NCBI GenBank assembly: GCA_031275515.1
Contig: JAISOQ010000001.1
Span: 1 to 9,449 of the forward strand
Reading direction: 5' to 3'
DNA from: Treponema sp.
GTDB lineage: Bacteria > Spirochaetota > Spirochaetia > Treponematales > Breznakiellaceae
DNA: 9,449 nucleotides
The notes under the pieces: generated by a model
Told to the model about the DNA's origin: nothing
What the model saw: only the letters and a program-made list of their open reading frames with translations
The model's database searches: none
Position numbers and translations under genes: made by a program
Part shown: positions 1-5,021 of the stretch, one piece after another
Layout: each line of letters opens with the position of its first letter
Position numbering within the stretch: the first letter of the stretch is position 1

Positions 1-59
1 CGGGGCGGAAGGTTTTGGACCGCCCTCGTAAGAAAACCCTTATTTTTTCGCAAAGGACC

Positions 60-87
60 TAAAGTTTATAGTTATCCCTGCCGATAA
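60..87 (+). promoter_or_regulatory. sigma-28 (FliA) promoter of flaB1
   Basis: TAAAGTTT (60-67) and GCCGATAA (80-87) match the enterobacterial sigma-28 -35 and -10 elements at every position. The spacer after TAAA is 16 bases, one longer than the usual 15. A T-rich stretch (41-48) lies just upstream. Transcription would start near base 94 and leave a leader of about 115 bases before flaB1. Sigma-28 is the usual late-flagellar factor for flagellins, so the site fits the gene it precedes. Confidence 0.85.
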
Positions 88-157
88 ACTATATGGTTCA
101 GTCTCTTTCCCATGCAGCCCCATGTCCGCGGCATGGTTTTGCGGGGGAAACGGGAGG

Positions 158-202
158 GGCCAATCCAGGGCAAGGATGCCTTGGCCGACATTATCAAGGA
201 GG
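158..202 (+). promoter_or_regulatory. flaB1 leader hairpin and ribosome binding site, candidate CsrA site pair
   Basis: GGCCAA (158-163) pairs with TTGGCC (181-186). Inside it, after a five-base bulge (164-168), GGC (169-171) pairs with GCC (178-180) and closes the hexaloop AAGGAT (172-177). CAAGGATG (171-178) fits the core of the CsrA consensus. A strong Shine-Dalgarno AAGGAGG (196-202) follows nine bases after the stem and six bases before the ATG, and it also contains AAGGA. The two GGA triplets are 24 bases apart, suitable for bridging by one CsrA dimer. The structure was read by eye; regulation by CsrA is inference. Confidence 0.55.
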
Positions 203-208
203 ATGATT

Positions 209-1069
209 ATGATCATCAACCACAATTTAAGCGCTATGTTTGCCAACAGGTCCCTTCAGGTGACCCAAGGGACTCTCTCCAAAGACATGGAGAAGCTGTC
301 TTCCGGTTTACGGATAAACCGGGCGGGGGACGATGCCTCCGGCCTCGCGGTTTCCGAAAAAATGAGGAGCCAGATTCGGGGCTTGACCCAGGCTTCCGCC
401 AATGCGTCTAACGGTATTTCGTTCATTCAGACTACCGAAGGATACTTGCAGGAAACTGAGGATATTGTCCAGCGTATCCGGGAATTGGCGGTACAGTCAG
501 CCAACGGGATCTACACTGAAGAAGACCGTATGTACATCCAGGTAGAAGTTTCCCAGCTGGTAGACGAAATCGACCGTATTGCCAGCCACGCCCAGTTCAA
601 CGGCATGAACATGCTGACCGGCCGTTTTGCCCGGGCATTGGGAGACAACACGGTTACGGCTTCCATGTGGTTCCACGTCGGGGCCAATATGGACCAGCGG
701 GAACAGGTGTTCATCGGGACCATGACTTCCAAGGGTCTGGGTCTTAGGAACGGGGGGAACGACAGTTTCGTCAGCCTTGAAAGCATGGATGGCTCTAACC
801 AGGCCATTGGTACCCTGGATTCGGCCATCAAAATCCTCAACAAGCAGCGGGCGGACCTGGGAGCATATCAAAACCGGCTGGAAAAGGCGATTACCGGGAT
901 TGACATTGGCGCCGAGAACCTTCAGGCGTCGGAATCCCGGATTAGGGATTCCGACATGGCGAACCTGCTGGTTGCCTATACGCGGGATCAGATCCTGGCT
1001 CAGTCGGGGACGGCTATGCTGGCCCAGGCTAACCAACGGACCCAGTCGGTCTTGCAACTTCTCCAATAG
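209..1069 (+). CDS. flaB1: Periplasmic flagellar filament core protein FlaB (FlaB1-type flagellin)
   Basis: A flagellin of 286 residues that polymerises into the core of the spirochaete periplasmic filament. The N-terminal D0/D1 half shows MIINHN, EKLSSGLRINRAGDDASGLA and SQIRGLTQA; the C-terminal half shows NKQRADLGAYQNRLE, AENLQASESRIRD and MLAQANQRTQSVLQLLQ. There is no D2/D3 insertion, normal for spirochaete FlaB. The middle contains TASMWFHVGANMDQ, which I remember as typical of treponemal FlaB1 and FlaB2. The ATG at 209 is chosen because AAGGAGG lies six bases upstream and it gives the family N-terminus; the frame stays open back to 122 but without a ribosome site. It has its own sigma-28 promoter and a structured leader. 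The segment DSDMANLLVAYTRDQIL is somewhat diverged from the usual DMAxEMVxFTKNQIL. The paralogue number rests on gene order and this loop; the family call is firm. Confidence 0.96.
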   Translation: MIINHNLSAMFANRSLQVTQGTLSKDMEKLSSGLRINRAGDDASGLAVSEKMRSQIRGLTQASANASNGISFIQTTEGYLQETEDIVQRIRELAVQSANGIYTEEDRMYIQVEVSQLVDEIDRIASHAQFNGMNMLTGRFARALGDNTVTASMWFHVGANMDQREQVFIGTMTSKGLGLRNGGNDSFVSLESMDGSNQAIGTLDSAIKILNKQRADLGAYQNRLEKAITGIDIGAENLQASESRIRDSDMANLLVAYTRDQILAQSGTAMLAQANQRTQSVLQLLQ

Positions 1070-1142
1070 CACAGTATATTTATTAAATGGGTGGATTAGG
1101 ACTTGGGCATTTATGCGGATAGTATTTTTGCCCGGGTCCTCG

Positions 1143-1182
1143 GGTAAGCATCCTTCAAGGTATACTTTGAAGGATGCTTACC
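1143..1182 (+). terminator. Long stem-loop downstream of flaB1, possible terminator or 3' end
   Basis: A perfect 16-base inverted repeat (1143-1158 with 1167-1182), extended inward by one G-U and one G-C pair to an 18-pair stem with a TATA loop (1161-1164). It starts 73 bases after the flaB1 stop. No proper T-run follows (GTGATCTTTG), so intrinsic termination is uncertain; it may instead stabilise or define the 3' end of the abundant flaB1 mRNA. Confidence 0.5.
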
Positions 1183-1212
1183 GTGATCTTTGACAAAAAC
1201 CCTCGTGTTAGG

Positions 1213-1234
1213 GCGTCTATAGAAATATGGACGC
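1213..1234 (+). other. Hairpin with GAAA tetraloop in the flaB1-flaB3 gap
   Basis: GCGTCTATA (1213-1221) pairs with TATGGACGC (1226-1234) through nine pairs, one of them G-U, closed by a GAAA loop (1222-1225). GNRA loops are typical of structured RNA. It lies upstream of the candidate flaB3 promoter, so it would be transcribed only by readthrough from flaB1 or from an unseen start. Confidence 0.4.
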
Positions 1235-1244
1235 AGGCGTACGA

Positions 1245-1322
1245 CGGAAGGAATCGGTTATCGGAGGGCGGGCTAAAGCTCTAAAAAAGCGGAGGGCTGC
1301 CGCGGATAATCGATCCGTTCCG
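1245..1322. repeat. Imperfect inverted repeat around the candidate flaB3 promoter
   Basis: The arms 1245-1262 and 1305-1322 pair at 15 Watson-Crick positions plus one G-U out of 18, separated by 42 bases. The right arm overlaps the candidate -10 element (1302-1309) and the interval contains the candidate -35. It could be an operator-like DNA element or a long-range RNA stem. The 364-base gap between the flagellin genes otherwise holds no coding sequence that I can support. Confidence 0.4.
1282..1309 (+). promoter_or_regulatory. Candidate sigma-28 promoter of flaB3
   Basis: TAAA (1282-1285), a 16-base spacer and GCGGATAA (1302-1309), one mismatch from GCCGATAA. The spacer is the same as in the flaB1 promoter, and the distance from the -10 end to the start codon (about 125 bases) nearly equals that of flaB1 (about 122). 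The -35 extension GTTT is not conserved, so this is weaker than the first promoter. Confidence 0.5.
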
Positions 1323-1387
1323 TACACAGGTACCTAGGGAGAAACGGCGCGAACGTCTTTCCGGGGGGACCTGATCGTGCGGGCCGG

Positions 1388-1427
1388 CCCTGGCTATGGA
1401 TAGCCGGGGATTACTAACGCAAGGAGG
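1388..1427 (+). promoter_or_regulatory. flaB3 leader hairpin and ribosome binding site, candidate CsrA site pair
   Basis: CCCTGGCT (1388-1395) pairs with AGCCGGGG (1402-1409), including one G-T pair, and presents the hexaloop ATGGAT (1396-1401). Eleven bases later comes AAGGAGG (1421-1427), six bases before the ATG. The loop GGA and the Shine-Dalgarno GGA are 25 bases apart, against 24 in flaB1, although the leader sequences are otherwise unlike. A further AGGGA lies at 1336-1340. CsrA binding is inferred from this geometry. Confidence 0.5.
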
Positions 1428-1433
1428 GTTATT

Positions 1434-2273
1434 ATGATTATTAATCACAACATGAGTGCCCTATACGCTAATCGTACCCTTGGGGTGACGCAGGCCGATG
1501 TAACAAAAAACATGGAGAAGTTGTCTTCCGGCCTGCGGATAAACCGGGCAGGAGATGACGCTTCCGGACTCGCGGTTTCCGAAAAAATGAGGGGCCAGAT
1601 ACGGGGGCTGAATCAAGCCGAGCGTAATATTCAAAATGGTGTATCTTTTATCCAGACTACTGAGGGATATCTTCAGGAGACCCAGGATATCCTGCACCGT
1701 TTACGGGAGTTGTCGGTACAGTCCGCCAACGGTATCTACACCGATGAGGATCGTATGCAGATTCAGGTTGAGGTTTCCCAGTTGGTCGATGAAATCAACC
1801 GGATTGCGAGCCATGCTCAATTCAACGGTATGAATTTGTTGACCGGCGCTTTTGCCCAAGAGGGTACCAGGAGTATGCTGCTTCAGGTTGGGGCCAACAT
1901 GGATCAGAATGAACGGATCTTTATTGGTACCATGACCGCTCAAGCTCTGGGTTTATCCGGAGATCAGGGACTTGTCTCTATATCTACCGCCGAGTCAGCG
2001 AATGTAGCAATCGGTACCCTTGATGCTGCTTTAAAGCAGATCTCCAAACAGCGGGCCGATTTAGGTGCATTCCAAAACCGGTTTGAATTGGCTTCCCAGG
2101 GCGTTTCCATTGCTGCGGAAAATCTTCAGGCAGCGGAATCCCGGATTCGGGATGCGGACATGGCTTCGGAAATGGTTAGTTTTACCAAAAACCAAATCCT
2201 TTCCCAGGCCGGAAATGCAATGTTGGCCCAGGCCAATACCCGGACCCAATCGGTACTTCAACTTCTTGGTTAA
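1434..2273 (+). CDS. flaB3: Periplasmic flagellar filament core protein FlaB (second paralogue, FlaB3 by position)
   Basis: The second core flagellin, 279 residues, with the same D0/D1 layout: MIINHN at the start, EKLSSGLRINRAGDDASGLA, KQRADLGAFQNRFE, AENLQAAESRIRDADMA and MLAQANTRTQSVLQLLG at the end. It is seven residues shorter than its neighbour because the central segment after LTG is reduced (AFAQEGTRSMLLQVGANMDQ, lacking SMWFH), so the two proteins should present different surfaces. The start is fixed by AAGGAGG six bases upstream. It has its own leader and probably its own sigma-28-like promoter, and it is followed by a clear terminator, so it looks separately transcribed from flaG. 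The name flaB3 rests on order relative to fliD remembered from T. pallidum; the flagellin assignment is secure. Confidence 0.95.
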   Translation: MIINHNMSALYANRTLGVTQADVTKNMEKLSSGLRINRAGDDASGLAVSEKMRGQIRGLNQAERNIQNGVSFIQTTEGYLQETQDILHRLRELSVQSANGIYTDEDRMQIQVEVSQLVDEINRIASHAQFNGMNLLTGAFAQEGTRSMLLQVGANMDQNERIFIGTMTAQALGLSGDQGLVSISTAESANVAIGTLDAALKQISKQRADLGAFQNRFELASQGVSIAAENLQAAESRIRDADMASEMVSFTKNQILSQAGNAMLAQANTRTQSVLQLLG

Positions 2274-2340
2274 CCCTAAGGTTTTCTAAGAAATTTACAA
2301 ATCGTATCAAGAGACTTCCGGACGTTGTCTTTTGAAACGC

Positions 2341-2378
2341 AGGATGGAGAAGTTCGCGCCCTTCTCCATCCTTTTTTT
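2341..2378 (+). terminator. Rho-independent terminator after flaB3
   Basis: AGGATGGAGAAG (2341-2352) pairs perfectly with CTTCTCCATCCT (2361-2372) around an eight-base loop and is followed by a T-run (2372-2378). It separates the flagellin unit from the flaG-fliD unit. Confidence 0.93.
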
Positions 2379-2388
2379 GAAAACGGTT

Positions 2389-2412
2389 ATCCCCGGCTTT
2401 TTGACCGGGGAT
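2389..2412. repeat. Palindrome upstream of the flaG -10 element
   Basis: ATCCCCGG (2389-2396) and CCGGGGAT (2405-2412) form a perfect 8-base inverted repeat with an 8-base spacer. It occupies the region where a -35 or a regulator would bind, just before TATAAT (2417-2422). No T-run follows, so it is not a second terminator. An operator is possible but no regulator is identified. Confidence 0.4.
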
Positions 2413-2416
2413 TGTC

Positions 2417-2422
2417 TATAAT
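2417..2422 (+). promoter_or_regulatory. Candidate -10 box of the flaG-fliD operon
   Basis: A perfect TATAAT about 40 bases before the flaG start, after a terminator that makes a new promoter necessary. There is no convincing -35 at 16-18 bases; TTGACC (2401-2406) is only 10 bases away. The promoter may depend on an activator acting at the adjacent palindrome, or the TATAAT may be chance. Confidence 0.35.
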
Positions 2423-2445
2423 ATGTGTCCTGAATCAGGATTGCA

Positions 2446-2459
2446 GTACAAGGAAGTAC
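2446..2459 (+). promoter_or_regulatory. flaG Shine-Dalgarno hairpin, candidate CsrA site
   Basis: GTAC (2446-2449) pairs with GTAC (2456-2459) and closes the hexaloop AAGGAA (2450-2455), which is the flaG ribosome binding site, seven bases before the ATG. GTACAAGGAAGT (2446-2457) matches the CsrA SELEX consensus RUACARGGAUGU at 11 of 12 positions. A bound CsrA would directly block ribosome access. The match is seen; the regulation is inferred. Confidence 0.55.
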
Positions 2460-2462
2460 GCT

Positions 2463-2849
2463 ATGAATATACAACCAGCGGTTGCCGGAAGCATGGCGGC
2501 TGTGGGTTCTCAACAGGAACTCTATAAGGACCGGGGATCGGCGCTGCAGGCGCGGATCCATTCTGCGGAAATAAAAGCGAGGACATTCGGCAAATTTACA
2601 GCCTCTGCAGCGGGAAGCAATAAGGAATCTTCGGATATTCGCTCCACTATGGAAGATTTAGAACATCTTAGCCTGGTTTTTAAACGGAAACTCAAATTTC
2701 ATGTAGATCAGGAGTCCCGGGAGATTATCGTCAAGGTAATTGACTCTGAAACCGATAAGGTGATTAGAGAGTTGCCGCCTAAAGAACTGCAACGGCTTCA
2801 TTCCAGTCTTAAAGAGGCTATTGGTTTTCTTTTTGATGAACAAGTTTAA
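2463..2849 (+). CDS. flaG: FlaG family flagellar protein
   Basis: A 128-residue protein of the FlaG family, which affects filament length or assembly and is often encoded beside fliD. The N-terminal half (about 1-65) is low in recognisable motifs. The C-terminal half (about 70-128) carries the family core: KLKFHVDQESREIIVKVIDSE followed by KVIRELPPKEL (ELPP at 103-106), resembling the FlaG pattern of a V-K-V-I-D strand and an I-R-x-x-P-P-E-E helix start. The ATG at 2463 is chosen because AAGGAAG lies just upstream; the frame is open further back, into the terminator, but without a ribosome site. It is 29 bases upstream of fliD and probably shares its transcript. Confidence 0.85.
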   Translation: MNIQPAVAGSMAAVGSQQELYKDRGSALQARIHSAEIKARTFGKFTASAAGSNKESSDIRSTMEDLEHLSLVFKRKLKFHVDQESREIIVKVIDSETDKVIRELPPKELQRLHSSLKEAIGFLFDEQV

Positions 2850-2878
2850 GTCGTGTTTTGAGGAAAGAGTAAACGGAG

Positions 2879-4993
2879 ATGTCCGATGTCTACATACCGG
2901 GGGTGAAAAGCCGGTTTAATACTGAAAATCTTGTCGAAGGCCTGATGCGGGTAGAAAGAATTCCCCGGGAACGGGTCGGGAAGGACATTGAAAATTTACA
3001 AATACAAAAAACATACTGGCAGGAACTTGGCAGGCGGATGTCCGCCCTGCGGGAGAGTGCCCGATCTTTTGTTTCTTTTCAGAATCCCTTCAATGACAGG
3101 ATCGTCGCTTCCGGGGATGAGTCGATACTTGTTGGAACCGCTACCAGGGAAGCGGTAGAACAAACGCGGAGTTTCACCGTCAAACAGACGGCTCAGGCGG
3201 ACAGGTTTCTGTCCCAGCCTCTGGAAGAGGGCTTCAAGGTAGAAGCGGGTAATTACGTTTTTACGGTGGGAAAAGATGAGGTGTCTTTTAATTTCCGGGG
3301 GGGGACCCTGCGGGAATTTGCCGATGCTCTGAACCGGCGGAGCCGGGATAAGATACAGGCCAGCGTCATCACGATTCAAAAGGGATCCAAATCTTTACTC
3401 ATCGAGTCCAAGGTGACGGGCGCGGAAAACCGCCTCAGTTTTTCGAGAAATGCGGAAAACCTGCCCCTTTCGACCGGGAAGGTTGAACGCCCCCAGGATT
3501 CCCGGCGGAATATCGCTATTACTTCAGAAAACGTCACAACCGACGGGCAGTCGGCGGAAGTGCTGGAGGATACCGTAACGATATACGCCGGGGGACAGGC
3601 GGCTATCCCCCTAACCCCGGCTGTACAGACGGCTCCCGGGCTGGTCTTTACCTTTGAGGCCGCCACCAAGGTTTTCCCCGAACAAGACAGCCCCCTCCCC
3701 CGGCCTTCTGCGGATATTTCCATACCTGAACCGGACGCCCCAGAGGAAGGGGATCTGGCCGTTGAAACCGAAGCTCCTGAAACCGGCGCTTCCCTGGCCG
3801 CGGAATTGCCCTCCCCTTCCCTTCCCTTGAGGGTGGACGACCTGGAGGTTATCACCCTGCAATTTACCGACGGTTCCTCCGCCCGGGTCCCCGCCTTGCA
3901 GGACTCAGAGACGTTTCATCCCTACCGTTTTCCCTTGCCGGAACTGACAGGGGGAAAAATCATCGCTTCCATAGATTTCATCAATCAGAACACCCATAGG
4001 GATGTCTCTATCCGAAATATCATGGTCTTCGATCCCGGCGCAGAAGAGGGCGCTCGGACCGAAAATGCGGCTTCCGCCGCTCAGGGGAGCCTTCGGACCG
4101 AAAACCCGGTCCCCATCGTCCAGGGAGGGTTCCTGGCGGGAAACGCGATCTCCACTGCCCAGGATGCGGTGATTTCCATGGAGGGCATAGAAATATCCAG
4201 GGACACCAATACCATAGACGACCTTGTACCGGGGGTTACCCTCACCGTGAAGGCGCCCTCGGAGCGGCCTGTAAAACTGGAAGTGCTTCCGGACCGGGAA
4301 GGCGTCAAAGAGGCGATAATATCCCTGGTGGGGAACTATAACCGCCTTATGGCGGAGGTAAACGTTTTAACCCGGATCGACGACCGCATTGTTCAGGAAC
4401 TCTCCTATCTTTCGCCGGAAGAACAGGAAGAAATGCGGAAAAAGCTCGGCGTCTTTGCCGGGGAATCCTCGCTGGTCCAGTTTAAGGCCGCCTTACAGCA
4501 GACGGTTACCGGCTCTTACCTGACCTTTCTGGAACGGGATTTGACCATGCTGCCCCAGATAGGGATAAGCACCGATGCACGCAAGGCCGGGGCGACAACG
4601 GGTTACGACCCTTCCCGTCTGCGGGGATACCTGGAAATAGACGAGAAAGTCCTGGATGCGGCTCTGGAGTCCAGGATGCCGGCTATTCAGCAGCTTTTCG
4701 GTTACGATACCGATGGGGACCTGATTATTGATTCAGGGGTGGCGTATATGCTGGATCAGCTTGCCAAACCCTATGTAGAAACCGGCGGGGTTATCACCCT
4801 GAAAACCGGGGTTATTGATTCCCGCATCGCTCAGGACAACCGGCGCATAGAAACTATGGATCGCCAGCTTGCCGCTAAAGAAGCCAGTCTCAAGAACCAG
4901 TACGCCCAGATGGAAGGGGCTTACAACCGGATGGAACAGATGTCTACTTCGCTCGATCAATTTAGCCAGCGGGCTAATAATAATAACCGGTAA
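2879..4993 (+). CDS. fliD: Flagellar filament cap protein FliD (hook-associated protein 2), long form
   Basis: Caps the growing filament and promotes flagellin assembly. It has 704 residues, against 468 in E. coli. The start (SDVYIPGVKSRFNTENLVEGLMRVERIP) is the classic FliD N-terminal domain (about 5-105). The C-terminal domain (about 430-700) begins around MEGIEISRDTNTIDDLVPGVTLTVK and ends in a helical coiled-coil-like segment (about 646-697). The middle is expanded: a Pro/Glu/Ala-rich linker near residues 268-317 and a three-unit 13-residue repeat at 392-430. A run of eight G (3297-3304) encodes residues 140-142. The ATG at 2879 gives the family N-terminus; the ribosome site is weak (AGGAAAG 11 bases away, or ACGGAG adjacent), suggesting coupling to flaG. 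The next gene begins 28 bases after the stop. Confidence 0.95.
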   Translation: MSDVYIPGVKSRFNTENLVEGLMRVERIPRERVGKDIENLQIQKTYWQELGRRMSALRESARSFVSFQNPFNDRIVASGDESILVGTATREAVEQTRSFTVKQTAQADRFLSQPLEEGFKVEAGNYVFTVGKDEVSFNFRGGTLREFADALNRRSRDKIQASVITIQKGSKSLLIESKVTGAENRLSFSRNAENLPLSTGKVERPQDSRRNIAITSENVTTDGQSAEVLEDTVTIYAGGQAAIPLTPAVQTAPGLVFTFEAATKVFPEQDSPLPRPSADISIPEPDAPEEGDLAVETEAPETGASLAAELPSPSLPLRVDDLEVITLQFTDGSSARVPALQDSETFHPYRFPLPELTGGKIIASIDFINQNTHRDVSIRNIMVFDPGAEEGARTENAASAAQGSLRTENPVPIVQGGFLAGNAISTAQDAVISMEGIEISRDTNTIDDLVPGVTLTVKAPSERPVKLEVLPDREGVKEAIISLVGNYNRLMAEVNVLTRIDDRIVQELSYLSPEEQEEMRKKLGVFAGESSLVQFKAALQQTVTGSYLTFLERDLTMLPQIGISTDARKAGATTGYDPSRLRGYLEIDEKVLDAALESRMPAIQQLFGYDTDGDLIIDSGVAYMLDQLAKPYVETGGVITLKTGVIDSRIAQDNRRIETMDRQLAAKEASLKNQYAQMEGAYNRMEQMSTSLDQFSQRANNNNR
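3297..3304 (+). repeat. G8 homopolymer inside fliD
   Basis: Eight consecutive G bases within codons 140-142 of fliD (Arg-Gly-Gly). It is the longest G tract that I noticed in the window. Such tracts can slip during replication. Confidence 0.7.
4052..4168 (+). repeat. Three tandem 39-base units in fliD (13-residue repeat)
   Basis: Units 4052-4090, 4091-4129 and 4130-4168 encode 13 residues each. The first two share R-T-E-N then five residues then Q-G; the third is degenerate (N at the same position and a Q at the same place). CGGACCGAAAA is identical in the first two. They lie between the hypervariable centre and the C-terminal core of FliD. Confidence 0.65.
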
Positions 4994-5021
4994 TATGCCG
5001 GCGCATTATTTAGGATAGTTT

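Noticed and set aside
3..48. Terminator-like GGGCGG/CCGCCC stem (3-8, 20-25) before a T-run at 43-48
   Set aside because: The T-run starts 18 bases after the stem, so this is not an intrinsic terminator; a TAA at 29-31 might end an upstream gene but too little is visible.
122..208. N-terminal extension of flaB1 (frame open from ATG 122, 29 extra residues)
   Set aside because: No ribosome site before 122, while ATG 209 has AAGGAGG at ideal spacing and gives the invariant MIINHN start.
40..246. 68-residue open frame on the minus strand across the flaB1 leader
   Set aside because: It overlaps the sigma-28 promoter and leader, has no recognisable motif and no ribosome site that I could find.
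497..1072. 191-residue open frame antisense to flaB1
   Set aside because: A shadow of a strongly biased coding sequence; the flagellin on the + strand is certain.
1190..1195. Perfect TTGACA after the flaB1 stem-loop
   Set aside because: No acceptable -10 at 16-18 bases; the nearest TCTATA is 20 bases away.
1200..1310. Resemblance to a c-di-GMP-I (GEMM) riboswitch: AGGGC, GAAA loop, GGACGCA
   Set aside because: The CACGCACAGGGCAAACC part and the GGC/GCC pairing are missing, and GCGTC pairs directly with GACGC, which breaks the GEMM fold.
2401..2422. TTGACC paired with TATAAT as a sigma-70 promoter for flaG
   Set aside because: The spacer is only 10 bases, too short for sigma-70.
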